From the NCBI GenBank assembly GCA_030760725.1, contig JASWHV010000003.1, forward strand, positions 116,778,153 to 116,842,152: 64,000 nucleotides of DNA, in the 5' to 3' direction. Below are positions 21,142 through 33,242 of the stretch, one piece after another. The translations under genes and the position numbers were made by a program. This DNA comes from Neostapfia colusana. Taxonomy: Eukaryota; Streptophyta; Magnoliopsida; Poales; Poaceae. The notes below the pieces were generated by a model that saw nothing but the letters and a program-made list of their open reading frames with translations, was not told where the DNA came from and did not search any database. Position 1 is the first letter of the stretch. Each line of letters opens with the position of its first letter.

Positions 21142-24100
21142 TGTAACAGCCCTAACTTTTGTAAAGTTTGATTTCAACTTATGAAACAAAGTTAAGGCGA
21201 AGAAAGGCTATGTTTGTGTCACATAAAATGATAAATACAACAAACGGACATGTGAGGGAGTAAAACTTTGCTCTAGCCCATGCTCAACACATGTCAACCT
21301 AGGGGGAAAGAATTTCACTTCCAAAAAATTCTAACTCATTTGCACCTTCTCTATGAGTGCAGTAGAGGGAATTTAAATGCAATTTGAATTCTTTTGAAAG
21401 AATTCATGTTCACATTGCACACATGCATACAAATGAATTCGCCGATGCATTCCATATGTATCAATGAGCTCATGATCCAAATTTAGATAATTTTTGAGCT
21501 TGTATACCAATTATTCTGACGAATATTCGAGGAAGAATTCAAATTCAAATTTAAATTCAAAAACTGAACCAAACATGCTCAATTTTGAAATCTGAGTTTA
21601 GATTCAAATTCCTAACAACATGTTTGGGCTACCGTCCAATTTTGGTGGAATTTGGAAAACGGCGGTGCGGGAATATTAAAGCATGGAGGGGGGAGATATT
21701 TGGGTGCTGTGGCCCACATGTCAGCCACCCCACAGTGCAAACCGCCTCTGTTTTCATTTTTCTTCGGCCGAGCATGCGGTAACAGCCCTTGCCGATGTAC
21801 TCCCGATGCCAGCTCCTGCTTCGTGCTTTTTTCTCGGTCTAATCCTTCACGAAGCGAGTGTAGCAAAGCTTCTTTGCTTCCTTCCCGTTCTGCCTCGCTC
21901 CCATGCCTTTTGCTCCCGAGAAGAACACAACCGGTTGCGCTGTTCTTTCCCCGATCACACAGCCACCACCGGAGCTCGGTTGCTCGAGCTTCCCATAGCA
22001 AATAGCAGCGCACCAGCGTTCTCTAGCCGGCTAGCAGCTTCACCCCGCTGTTCCGAGCTTCCTTGCACCTAGAAACGGCTTAATTGCAGCTGCTCCCGAG
22101 TTCAAACTGAAGTAAACCGAACTTGGTCACTGTGGGCATCCCGAACCAAGAGTGATCACGCCCAAGCAATCCACCCCATTGGTGCACCTACAACCCTAGT
22201 TGCTCACCTCCGAAGCTCAGCCCTAGCCATTGATCACAGAGGGAGAATTTCAAGATTTTCTCCCGGGCGGCAGAAATTGACCCTGAGGTAAGGAATTGTA
22301 AAATTCGTCCTCAATTCATGTTGGTTGTGTTTCAAACTTCACACACGGAATCTTAACTACCTAGAACACCTCCTCCATCGATTTTAGACTGAGAAACTGA
22401 GTGTAGAGCGAGGAATCCGAGTTCTTTTCAAGGGAATACCGCTGGACCAAGTCGGGTGCACGGTGCCGATAGGTGGAGCGCTCCCCGGCTCGTTTAAACC
22501 CCATGTCGACTTTCTACATGATCCCCTGGGGCTTTAGAGCCCAAGAACCGATCGTTTGGTGAACCGATCCCCTGGTGCAACCTCGCTGGAACCCTAGTTC
22601 TTGCTGTCATCGGTGCACCGTGTTTTCCGGTGAGTCTCGGCCGCCGGCGACGTCACCAACATGTTCAACGTGGTGGAAAATGGGGGGCGGACAGCAGGGG
22701 GTCAGGAGGTGGCCGGGAAGGGCCTTTCCGGCGACCCTCGCCTGAGTGTGCCGCCACTGCCCTGTTTGGCGTGAGGTTGAAGGTTAGGGATGACAGGTGG
22801 GACCCATGGGCAGGTTTTAAACATTTCCAGATTTTCCCATTTTTGTTCAAACTTTGGAGAGCCATAACTTTGTGTAGGAATGTCCAAAAATTGTGAAACA
22901 AATTTTGTTGGATTCCTCTCAGATAGTACTATAAATGGTTGCAGTCCAATGTTTATGAAAATCCTTGGATTTGACTCAATAATTCATTTAATGATAATGT
23001 TGTAGGAGTTTTTACAGGAGTTATGTTTATTGGAAAATTCCCAAATTTGGACAGGACATTCTTCCAAAATTCCTTGAACTCCAGTAAAAAATTTCAGAGG
23101 CATTGGACCTCATTTGCTTGGTCAAATGATGTGTTCATTCCTTATGTCTCTGAAAAATGGGAAAAATGAACAGAGACAATTTCAGCTTTTCCCCATTCTT
23201 TATAAAATTCATAGCTCCATGTAGGAAACTCCAAAAATGATAAAACCAATTCCTATGGACTCAGGGCATTTTTAGTTCACAAAAGTCTACTTTGCAGCAT
23301 AGGAAAGCTTAATACCTAGGGGGTAAAGGCAGATTGGGGAAAATAACATAAGGAATTATTGTGATCACATTGAGCCATTTCATGAGCTCAATTTTTGCAC
23401 ACTGCCTAAATACCTTCCATAGATACTTTGGTTAAATTTTCAGCTTCATTGAACCTCTGATACTTGAGCTACCATCTTTTAGGTTTAAGTGTTCCTATAA
23501 TGGACTTAATCACATGGTGATTATTAGTATCTCCTTTTCACCCTAGCTTTCATCATCTCTAAGGTTTAGATCCAACAACAGAAACCTTGCTGTTGTTTGT
23601 CCCTCTTATGTGTGAGTTAACTTGAACAACAGTTTTTAAACAGTTTCTAAATTGCTTTTGAAATATATGTGCAATGCAATATAATAGCTCACGTGACGTC
23701 GACGTTCGATGAGGACTCAACTCCACAGCGAGGATCTCCATCTCGTGATGAGTTTGGCGGATTCTCCAGAGGAAGACTAACTCCTAGCTTCTAAAAAAAC
23801 TGTTGAGCAAGGCAAGCCCCGGTTTGCATATAATTACCGTTTTAAATTTTGCTTTACTTCACCTCATGTTTTATTAGACTTGATATTGTGCATTATGTCT
23901 AGGATGATTGAAACCCACTTGCATGGCTATTACATCTCTGAGTAGAAGGTTTAGTGTAGGATTTGCCTTGTCGTAGATGCTAGGCTAATGTTGTAGCTAG
24001 CTCGGTAGAAGTCGAGTAGTAAAAGCTACTCGTGAGAAAGTTTGAGTAATGGAGTTACTCGCGAGAGGTTGATGATAAGAGAACCCTCAGGAAAATTAGA

Positions 24101-25312
24101 TGGGGACAGGGATGTTCCTGTACGATGGAGCAATCAAGGTTGGTCCCGACCTGCGATGGGTGTGACAATGCTTGAGACCACATTTGGCCTGGACCGGGAT
24201 GGTAAGGCAAATGTGGAGGTTGGTTGTAGCCCCGTCCATGTTGGTTAAGGACCATATGTATGCGGCCCTGCTGGATAAGATTGAGCTGTACCGGATATAT
24301 AGTGGGGTATGGGACCCATGAAATTGATGTAACTCGATGGACCGTGATATAGAAACTCATTCTTCACGTGGGAATGACGTTGTGAAGGCGGGAGGTGTAA
24401 ATCCTTTAGCGGGCAACTTCGACGTGTCCGCGTAGAGGACCATCCTGCTTGGCGCGAAACATATTTTATGTCGGGGTGTTGTGAGAAAGGTTGCTGCATA
24501 CAACGTAAGAAAGAGCTCTTGAGAGAGTCTTTCGAGGCGGGTGCATGTGTCATGTATCCCGGGTTTTTTTTCGAATCACCGTCGCTTGCGGAAGAGGATT
24601 GAGCATACTTGCCCACTGCGCCGTGACGTAGTAAGAAGAGGAACTAAGTCTCTTAACTTGCTGTTCATGGATTAATCATTGTATTGGAACCTTGACTCAA
24701 TTAGAGATAGTGCCAACTAAAGTTCCTTTCCACCTTAGGCTAGCAACATCGGGATAAGCGTTTCTTGTTTGATTATGGACTTCCGGGCTTGTGAGGCGTG
24801 AGGACCACTAAAATGAAGGCTATAAGAATCTGAATATAAGGATCAAGTTTAGTCAAGCTTCATTTTGCAAAATTCATGTTCCTACTGTCTTACTACCCCT
24901 GCATGTAGAGTTACATGTTTAGTATTGACGGTTAAGACTTGCTGAGCCTTAGTGCTCATGGTTGCTTCTGAGTTGTTTTGCAGGTAGCAGGATCCTGCTA
25001 TGAAGAGGGTTGTTCAGTGAGACGACGAACCTCACGGCTCGTTATACTCATTGGAAACCTAGCCGCTGCCTTTCTTTGGTGAAGCTAGTAGGAAGCGTTC
25101 ACGGGCTGAACGACTTCTCTTCGGCGTAGTTAGGGTCGAGAGTGAGTACATTGTCCAGTTTTTACATTCCGCTGTGTGTGTACTTATGTTGTAAAAGAAC
25201 TTATCTTGAGTAACAAAATGGGTTCATATGTTCTTACCGTCTTTTTGTGCATGCTGTTGAGTGCCGCATCACACGGCACCACCCAGTGCGATCACCGGGC
25301 CGGGCCTTCACA
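21142..25312 (+). mobile_element. Solo LTR D, 4171 bp, TSD TATGG
   Basis: Starts TGTAACAGCCC and ends GGGCCTTCACA. TATGG lies immediately on both sides (21137-21141 and 25313-25317). It contains the class landmarks GGCAAGCCCCGGTTTGCAT (about 23811), the CGAGTAG/CTACTCG hairpin (24013-24032), CTTGCTGAGCC (about 24938) and the GTGCCG/CGGCAC hairpin (25261-25279). There is no internal region between its ends, so it is a product of LTR-LTR recombination. It sits inside solo LTR E. Confidence 0.95.
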
Positions 25313-25317
25313 TATGG

Positions 25318-25403
25318 TTGCCTTATGATGTGTGCTGTCGGGTGTCGCATCGTGCGGCACCACCCTATGAGATCGTGAAATGTACGGATTTCGGTCCGTC
25401 AAA
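25318..25403 (+). mobile_element. Solo LTR E, segment 3 of 3 (end)
   Basis: Last 86 bp of E. It includes the GGTGTCG/CGGCACC hairpin (25341-25361) and ends GTCAAA where relatives end TCACA, implying one terminal substitution. The target duplicate GCAAC follows at 25404-25408 and matches 7078-7082. Confidence 0.8.
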
Positions 25404-26270
25404 GCAACACGCAGAGATGGCCGGGTGCCGGTGGACCGGTTGTCGCGATTTGTCAGAGGCCGAAGTGTTCGTGCGGGAAGGCAACAGCGAGGGAGATTGA
25501 GAGGCAGTCGGGTAACTCGTTTTGCTGAGTGCTGGGTCAGCTGGAAAGGTTTTATCGGCGCTGTGGAGGCGGTTCAACGTGTGCTCGGCCGGAACCATCG
25601 AGCGCGCGCGCTGACGCCTCTGTTCGCGGTGTCGAACGTTCAGCAGACGCAAAACAGAGACTGGTAACTCTACTGAGGATCTTTTGGGGCATATGAAAAT
25701 TGGGTCCCACACTCCCCCTTATCTCCCCAAAAGATCTAAATTCTTGGCAGGTGATCAATTCAAACGTTTGGAGCTCCATTCTGCAATTTATTTGGATCAT
25801 TGAGCTTATGTAATCCAAATTCAAACTTGAATTTAAAGCCTCTTGCAATTTAAAGACCTTTTTGGAAATGGATAGCAAAACATCTCCAAATCTCTCCAAA
25901 CTTTGCCATCCCACTATTTTGGACCAGAGGAACTCAAATATGAAATCTGATTTTTAAATTTGCTGCTGCAAATGGGACTTCTATAACAACAGTTTGCATT
26001 TCCATTGTGCTATCCCATTTGAAATTTGAGTTGAAAAAATTGTGTTCCAAAAGCTGAATTTTAAACTTTCTCTTGCATGTGAGAACTTCACACATGGGAT
26101 TTAAATCAACTTTGTTTCCCAGCATTCAAATAAATATTTGAACTTGTGTAGATGGACACTCACGTGCATATCATATGTGGAAAGTTCAAACAGATCCCAA
26201 TTTTCATGAATCCTAAACACATTGTCTTCAAACATTAGTTTATTGTATTCATATTTATGGGACCTTTACA
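25404..26270 (-). mobile_element. LTR G, right fragment with intact terminus
   Basis: Resembles the sense-5' part of the B LTR (compare 32500-33171). It has a GC-rich portion, then AT-rich sequence rich in AAATTTGAATT, ending GGGACCTTTACA at 26259-26270. It continues from 6728-7082. The first five bases are the TSD copy of E. Confidence 0.75.
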
Positions 26271-26322
26271 TCGAGATGGTGGAAATGGAACGCGTGGTAG
26301 CCCGCCTACCTGGCGCGCCAAC
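26271..26322 (-). other. Gypsy leader/PBS stub joined to LTR J
   Basis: 52 bp between LTR G and LTR J. On the minus strand GTTGGCGCGCCAGGTAGG directly follows LTR J and looks like the start of an internal region, with a TTGGCGC-type primer site. The rest of that element has been lost at the LTR G boundary. Confidence 0.5.
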
Positions 26323-27046
26323 TGTCGGTGTTTTGGATTGCCACGTAGTAATCGAATGTACCTCGCGTTCTACCTCGAGGTGGCATAGCTAGGAACACAA
26401 GGAAAATTATCCTGGTTCAGGCAAGAATGCCCTACATCCAGCTGGGGTATCTCGCTTGGTCTTACTCAAGAATGGGGGTGATTCTTACAAGTGCGAGGGC
26501 CTTCCCTTTCGAATTGGCAGACCTCTCTTATTTATGCTCTCCTTCTCTCCTTATCGTGGTGGGGATGCAACTCAAAGTCGTGGACGCAGGAGTGGCTTGT
26601 CCCGTCGTACGTTCGATAGGTACACGATGGAATCACCGTATCCGTAGCCTGTCGCAGCACCTGCTCTCGTCTCGTCGTCGGGGGGTAGCCCATACCGAGG
26701 TGCACGCATGCCCCGCGTCTCACTCCTCTTTGGTCCCATCGGAGGTGACGGGCATTCAATACCAGAGTCAGGGGGTACTCGATTACCCATCTACTCAGCC
26801 AAGGCGGCATCTGCTCCGCATTGATGGCCACCTGCTCCGCTCCTACACGAGGTCGGACTCGGGTCCTCCCTTCGGGGCTTGGACTCCCTTCGGGGCCGCC
26901 TTGAAGGCGGGTCTTGCGTCCTGCCCAGGTGTAAGCCCCGGCTTCTCGTGTCGCCTTCTCCCGAGCTCGGGCTCGGACCTGCACCGTCGTCCTTCGTGGG
27001 ATGCCTTCGTGCTTATTCCCCGGGGGTCTGAATGCAGACCCTGTCA
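26323..27046 (-). mobile_element. LTR J, 724 bp gypsy-like 5' LTR
   Basis: Begins TGTCGGTGTTTTGG and ends CCCTGTCA on the plus strand. In sense it starts TGACAGGG and ends CACCGACA, followed by the primer-site-like GTTGGCGCGCC. It interrupts a gypsy RT fragment at 27046/27047. Family assignment (Tat-like) is only suggested by the primer region. A 249-residue minus ORF that runs from the RT fragment into this LTR is a chance fusion. Confidence 0.65.
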
Positions 27047-27302
27047 ACTGGAATGTTGTTGGGGCATTTTTAAGCCTAAATGGCATGATTTCGAATTGGT
27101 AGTGTCCACTATGGGTCTTAAAATCATTCTTATTGATTTGATGGTATGATTCCCCTCCTGGTTTCATTCTGATTTGATGGTATCTAGCTGGCATACCCAA
27201 GCTGGTGGATAATTGTGTTCCTGCTAGCTCATCAAGAATTTCATCCACTAAAGGCATAGAAAACATATTCTTAATTGCCATATCAGTTAGCTTTCTATGA
27301 TC
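27047..27302 (-). pseudogene. Gypsy reverse transcriptase fragment
   Basis: Minus-strand translation shows HRKLTDMAIKNMFSMPLVDE, then LDELAGTQLS, YHQIRMKPGGE, FKTHSGHYQFEIMPF and KNAPTTFQ. These are the fingers/palm motifs of Ty3/gypsy RT upstream of the catalytic aspartates. They are altered relative to family norms and carry a short insertion after the MKPGGE segment. The fragment is cut downstream by LTR J and upstream by the Copia LTR at 27303. The residue style is close to Tat-lineage RT. Confidence 0.8.
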
Positions 27303-27434
27303 TGTTGGAGATAGATTGATATCTTACACTTTCCATAATTGTAATTCTTACTTCCATAACTATAATCCCTCTGTACTCCATATATTTGGGCCTTTGCCCT
27401 CATAATAATATAACAACATGTGCTATTCATAACA
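27303..27434 (+). mobile_element. Copia 5' LTR, 132 bp
   Basis: Starts TGTTGGAGATAGATTG and ends ATTCATAACA, followed directly by the primer site TGGTATTAGAGCC. Very short for a plant LTR. The flanking base set on the left is TGATC (27298-27302). The other LTR is not present, because the element is cut at 28578. Confidence 0.8.
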
Positions 27435-27447
27435 TGGTATTAGAGCC
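27435..27447 (+). promoter_or_regulatory. Copia primer binding site
   Basis: TGGTATTAGAGCC abuts the LTR end. It is a one-base variant of the initiator tRNA-Met-complementary TGGTATCAGAGCC. Confidence 0.8.
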
Positions 27448-28020
27448 ACCAAGGGTTTCTTTTCTACCCTAGCCTGTTGCACTTCATTTTTTTCTACCGC
27501 CGATATCTTCATCGACTCCCTCTGTCCGGTTCTTCCTCTGGTGGACTCTGCAGCCTTGCTCTTCTCCGACTGATTCAAGGACACCGCCCCCCTCCTCTAG
27601 TGTTGTGTTGCCGCCTTCTGCCAAAGTCGTGTTGTCATCCCCTGCCGAAGATAGTCGCCACCGAATCAAGGAACGTTGCCGCCTTTCTCTAGTATCGCGC
27701 TGACCTGTGTCGTCGATCTGTGCGAGCCGCCATACTCTTCGGATGCCTCACTGTGCGTGCCGCCGCCCAATGCACCCTTTCGCCCTGCGTGCGCCTCACT
27801 GTGTGTGCCGCTGCCATGCACGCAATTGAGTCAGGTTTGCCCTGCCTTGCGCTGGTGCTGTCCTGTAGTACGCAGCCACTCGGTTTGGTTAGAACCCTGC
27901 TGTGAACCGTTCTGGGGTTCCCAAAAAAGATTGCAGCTTGCATCGATTTCTTTGTTTCGCTCTCGCCGTTGCCTGCCACTGCTTATTTTGCGCTATTGTC
28001 GTGGCTATTGTCCTGTCAGG
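27448..28020 (+). other. Copia leader
   Basis: C/T-rich untranslated leader between PBS and gag. An ORF runs through in phase with gag from 27676, but its composition (Cys/Pro/Ser-rich) looks like chance. No feature beyond that is seen. Confidence 0.5.
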
Positions 28021-28578
28021 ATGACGTCTTCTGGTGGTGTTCCAGTTCTGTGTTGTGTGGTGCTTTTCAATGGCACCAACTATTGCGACTGGGTTCTTCG
28101 CATGCGTCTACATATGTGTGGTCGTTGTCTCTGGGATTTTCCCATGGGTGATATCAAATGTCCGCCTCATCCTGTTGCTCCTACACAGCCTATCACTCGA
28201 GAGAAGATTACAGATGATGAGAATAAGTTATTCGCAGATTATGAGATCCGTCTTTCTACCTACGAGTCTGAGTTCAGTGTGTACAAGACATGATTGGATG
28301 AGGATGCTCGGGCTGGTGCTGTTCTTACTGCTAGTATGGAGGATTGTCTGGCTGTTGATATAATTGAATTTGAGTATGCACATCAGATGTGGGATTTTCT
28401 ACGTCACTGTTATGAGCCTATTTGTCAGTCTACCTACCTTACTGTAATTCGTTAGGAGCAGTTGTTATGATAGGGAGATGCTACAGTTGATGAGTTCTTT
28501 GATCAGTTGTCTGCTATTTGGCGACGTACCTATGATTTTCTGACTCGGCTTCGTGATGATTTTGAGCCTCTTCGTGCT
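28021..28578 (+). pseudogene. Copia gag (UBN2-type) remnant
   Basis: ATG at 28021 opens a frame with LFNGTNYCDWVLRMRLHMCG and LWDFPMG, the N-terminal signature of plant Ty1/copia Gag. The same frame continues past TGA (28291-28293) with MEDCLAVDIIEFEYAHQMWD, then TAG and TGA-TAG, then TVDEFFDQLSAIWRR, all UBN2-like. At least four stops break it. It is truncated at 28578 by another LTR, so the CCHC knuckle and pol are missing here. Confidence 0.85.
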
Positions 28579-28909
28579 TGTAAGTGCATCTAGGATATCC
28601 CTTGTGGGTTTTGGCTAATTGATGACGAACATATGAGATCCTAATGAAACTATTAAGATGATTGCAGGATAAACAAAGTGAACTGGCTCGACACACACAA
28701 AAAGGTGAAAAATAGAGTGCTGCCCGAAAAGGAAGACGTTAGTGGAATTTAGAAGAGCAAAGTAGATATAAATGTATAGGTTGTGTGTGAGAGACACATC
28801 CCAAGAGCTCATGACTTTGCGTAAGGGTAAGGGCTAATGATCAACTAAAATCTACTGAACACCGGACTAGTCCGTCCATGGACCGGACTAGTACGGTCAG
28901 CTTACTGGA
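28579..28909 (+). mobile_element. Truncated LTR start (X)
   Basis: TGTAAGTGCATCTAGG at 28579 looks like the start of an LTR inserted in the Copia gag. It is cut at 28909 by element B. It contains the perfect 12-bp palindrome CGGACTAGTCCG near 28863 and a second CGGACTAGT near 28884. The far end is missing, so the family is uncertain. Confidence 0.5.
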
Positions 28910-31900
28910 TGACGCGACCCGCTCAACCGAGACAGGCCACTCGCCCGGGAATCGCATTGGGTGGTGCCGTGTTATGCGGCACCCAACAACACACATATGA
29001 GGAACAATGTATTACATAAAACAATAGCAGAAGCTTACAAGTTTTTCTTTGTAAATACTTTACATCAAGTAACTACAGCGGAAGTCTTTATCAACTCACG
29101 TTGAATAACTAAGAGCACCCGAGATGAAGTCCAGCCCGCGGACTCCTCTCGCTAGCAACACGAAGACAAGCAGCAGCGGCTGGGTTCTCCATGTGTTACC
29201 TGACTCGGGAGTTCCCGAGTCTCACCGGACAACCTTCTTTTCAGCATCGTTGTTAACCTGCAAAACCACTTATATAGCAAGCGTGAGCACATAGGCTCAG
29301 CAAGTCTGACCCGTCTCTCCTAAGCAAGAAACTCTACATGCACGACGGTTGCAATTGGGTTGGCTAGATTTGCATAAAGGACTCGCCTAAAGTCGATCCT
29401 TAACTTTCAGATTTTAAGCCTCATTGTGCAAACCTTGAGCCGAAAAGCATCGCAACTCCACAATCAGACAAGAAACGCTTTGTTGCGATGCTCCTTGCAC
29501 AAAGTGAAAGTAAACTTTGATGAGCCTATCTCTAATTCAATCATGGTTGCAATACAAGTTATAGCACAGCCTTATCAAGTTCAAAAATAACCAATTCCAG
29601 TTATTACTACGTCAAGACGCAGTCGGCAAGTATGCTCATATGACCGCGAGCGACGGTGATTCGAATCAGTACACGCCCGGACTACATGACACATACACCT
29701 GTACTCCGAGTTGCCGGCAGCAACCTCGACTGACGTTGTACGCGGCAACCTTTCCCAAGATCTTCCACATTGGACGCAGTCCAACTGCCCCGAGTACGCA
29801 AGTTCCCTCAAGGTACATACCCGCTGTGGTATGTTCTTGAGCGAGTTACCTCCTGCTACCCTGACGCCGAAAGCCTAAGGCATTTGGAAAAGTTCCACTA
29901 TGGATCTCCCAAGGTACATCGGTTTCCTGGGTCCCATATAGCCAGTATGTGCCCGGTACACAACTCAAACTTGTCCAACAGGGCCAAGCACGGATGGGCC
30001 TTAACCGACACAGGCAGGGCTATGCACGCACGGCCTGCAACCTGCTGCATCCAAACCTCCCTGCCCGGTCTCCATTTCTTATGTGTGAACTTTCCTCATC
30101 TTTTCTAATTCGGACCCGTTCCGAGTAAACCAGCCCTAAACTCGCGAGTAGATTCCAACTACTCGACTTCTACCGGACCTTTCCTACTAACATTAGCGTA
30201 GCCAAATTCCCTCGAGGAGTTGCTATTCTACCCTTTCTCTCTTAGGTGTTTCTGGTCATGCAAGTGGGGTTTTCAATATCATCTAGACGTAATGCAAGCA
30301 ACGATGCAAAGCTATGATTTCTACAAATGAAAATGCTTTATAAAACAGTTCAAATGCAAACCGGGGCTTGCCTGTTTTGCAGGTGACTACTGTTACAATC
30401 AGTTAGTGACGATCACTTGGAGCTTGATCACTTGTTCTCCTTCCTCCTTGATCTTCACTTCAAGTCCTTCTCACCTCCTTCACGTATATGCTACACGATA
30501 TGATCATGCATATGTATTTAATTGAAAAGCTTTTGCTCATAAGATCTAAAAACCATTTTAAAACTGGAACTTTGTTTAAGAATTTAAAATGACACTGGTG
30601 CTAGTGGTTTGGGTTGGGCTTAAACACTAAGATCAAGTGTTGAGTGCTTCTTCCCACTTAAGTGTTGATCACCTTAAGAGATCACACATGACAGTGGTGA
30701 TCCAGAGCTCTAATGGAGGTGAGAATTTTCATGTGAGTTCCTTGTCACAAGAAAGTCCTCTGGACCAAAATTTAGCACATTTCATGGGATGGTTTATTCA
30801 GAATAATTCTCTAAGTGTTCAGTCAAAGATGAATTAATTCTGAGGTAACATCCATGTTCATGTCAAACTCAGTGAACCACAATTTCAATTATAGTTTATA
30901 GAGTCTACATGAATTTTCCTAGGATTTTTGTAGCTAGGAATTTCACAGAACTGAATTCACAAGTTTTGGAAATTCTCTGAAAATGTTTCTGTATTCATTT
31001 GAATACAGGAACTTACAATCTGAATTACCATGATCAATTCAACTCCAAATGAGCTGAAACTTTTACAGGAGTCTAATAACACCCTAGAGAATATTCTGGC
31101 AAAATTTGATGATTTTTGGATAAACCAAACTCCCTTTAAAATTCTTTTGCTGAAAAGCTTTAAAGAATTTTCCAGAATTAAATAAAGACTTTCATACAAA
31201 TTGGGTTGCATAATTGGATAGAGTTTGTCAATCTGAATCTAACCCAATTTGAATCACTAAATTTGGAGGTTCCTAGCAAAAGTTATGCTCTTCTAAAGTT
31301 TGGGGGAAAATCAGGGATTTGAATAAATCCGAGGAAAAGTTTAAACCTGACTGCGGGCCATGGGGCACGTGTCAGCTGCTGAGGAAGTGCCACACGGGGT
31401 CACAGGGTCATTTCCCGTGCTGTCATAATTGATCCCGCGCCACAGAGTATCCGGCCTACTGTTGCCGTGCGACTGACGCGTGGGGCCGGCGAGGTCTTCT
31501 TCCACCTCCCGCTCCCGCGCGATCCCGCCGCCGGGCTCGCCGGAGTAGCTCCGGGATCGGTCGTCCGGTCATCGCAGCTGCTGAAACTCGCCGCTAGGCC
31601 CTATTTCAACCCGAGGAACACGATGGTGGGACTTCCCCAGACCGGCGAGGTTCCTAAACCACCCCGCACCGGTGCAACGGCTCTGAGAGAGTTCGGTAAC
31701 GTTGCCCGATGCTCTAGCCTGCCAGAAGTCCCCTAGAAAGGTTCTACAGCACCAGTGGAGATTTGCCCTGCTCGGCATGGCCGCATATGGGCTTGGAAAC
31801 GGCTCCAACCTAGGGTTCATCGTGCACCCGATGCCCCTTATTGTGGTAGCCGTTGGAAAAGCTTGAAACAAGCCGTCTACCATGGGTTTCATGCGACGTT

Positions 31901-33171
31901 TTGTGAAGAAGAAAAGTTGCTACACCAGTCTAGACTCTATGTGCGAAATTTGCAGAGCTCTAAATGAATATAACTCGAGAATTTCACGGTTTCATACCCG
32001 CGGGTCAGTTTTCACCGGCCGGAGGAAATTTCCAAAATTCGTCGGCGCGCGGCAACGGCTGGGGCTGAGCTTCGGATGGAAGCTGTAGGGAGCTCCTGCG
32101 CGTCCAAAAGTGGCCTCGCTTGGTCGTGAAACTTTCTGGAGGAGGCTGTCCACGGGAACAGGGTGTCGCCGTTGTGTGGCGGCCGCCACGGAAACTCGCT
32201 TTTCTCGGTGCAGAGAGCGTGGATCCGCTCGGTGCTGGCTCGGAGAAGTCGTGGGGACGATGGTGGTGTGGTTTTGCTGCTCAAAGGCGCTGCTCGCTTG
32301 CTCTGCTCGAGTACCCGGGCGATCAAAGAAGAGCGGCCGTGTTTCTGTCTCTCGGTGCGAGGGAGAGAGGAAGCAGCGCCGTGGCTTCGGTTAAGAGGTG
32401 GGAGAGGCGGTGAGGCGGTAGCCACCGACGTCCAGCAGCTCTCCAGCGCGAAGAAATCCCACCAGGAGGTGGCTGCCGGCTGAGCTCGGTGTCGAGCGGA
32501 GCTGCGCCCTCGGTGTCGGGTGCCAACTGAAGGAGGCAAACAGAGACCCAACACTGAGATCTTTTGCAACTTTTCAGTTCACACAATGACATGTGGGACC
32601 CACTGATCAGTCCTCCTTATCCCCTCTCCAAATATCTCCCAAGTTTGAATGTTGAGTGAATTCAATTGTGGGAATTCAAATCTGGTATGCATTTGGATAA
32701 TTGGGCAAGTTTCATCCAAATTCAAACATGCATTTGAATTCTTTGTCTTTTAAAGTCCATTTTGCAAAATGGGTTGCAAACTATTTCCATAAATCATGAA
32801 ACTTTGCACACCGTCTAATTTGGACACAAGGAATTCAAATATGAAATCTGATTTTTATTTTGGCTGCTGCAAATGAGATTTTTAGCACAACAGTTTTGAA
32901 TTCCATTGTGTTTTTCTCATTTGAATTTTTGTTTGAACAAATTGTTCCAAATCTGATTTTGTTTTCTCACACATATGGGAACTTCCCATCCTTGTTTTGG
33001 ACCCCTCTAGGGTTCCAAGTTCTCAAATGAACATTTGACTTGTGTGAAGAAAACCCTCATGTGGGTGATCACATGTGGGAAAAAGTTTTAACAAGTCCCA
33101 AATTTCATACACATGAAACAAAACTTTGCAAACAAGTGTTTCTTTGTATTCATAATTTTGGGACCTTTACA
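28910..33171 (-). mobile_element. Element B 3' LTR, 4262 bp
   Basis: Starts TGACGCGACCC at 28910 and ends GGGACCTTTACA at 33171 on the plus strand. The PPT and pol of B follow on the right. Landmarks: the GGTGCCG/CGGCACC hairpin (28963-28983), GTGAGCAC...CTCAGCAAGT (29283-29305), the CGAGTAG/CTACTCG hairpin (30145-30165) and GCAAACCGGGGCTTGCCT (30356-30373). The left flank CTGGA (28905-28909) should be the target duplicate. Its partner lies beyond the window. Short ORFs inside are not supported as genes. Confidence 0.9.
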
Positions 33172-33207
33172 TTCCTCCCCCCTTAAAAGCAATCTCGTCC
33201 CGAGATT
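33172..33207 (-). promoter_or_regulatory. B polypurine tract and hairpin
   Basis: C-rich TTCCTCCCCCCTTAAAAG directly inside the LTR is a purine tract on the sense strand. It is followed by AATCTCGTCCCGAGATT (33191-33207), a perfect 7-bp stem with a 3-base loop that lies outside the coding region. Confidence 0.85.
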
Positions 33208-33242
33208 CAAAAGAAGAACGAGGTGGGAGGTAATTACAAGGT

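Noticed and set aside
26427..27149. 240-codon plus ORF and 249-codon minus ORF across LTR J
   Set aside because: They cross the LTR/RT boundary. Only the minus-strand part beyond 27047 shows RT residues.
27676..28020. N-terminal extension of Copia gag from 27676
   Set aside because: Composition is unlike Gag, and the conserved domain begins just after ATG 28021, so the extension is read-through of the leader.
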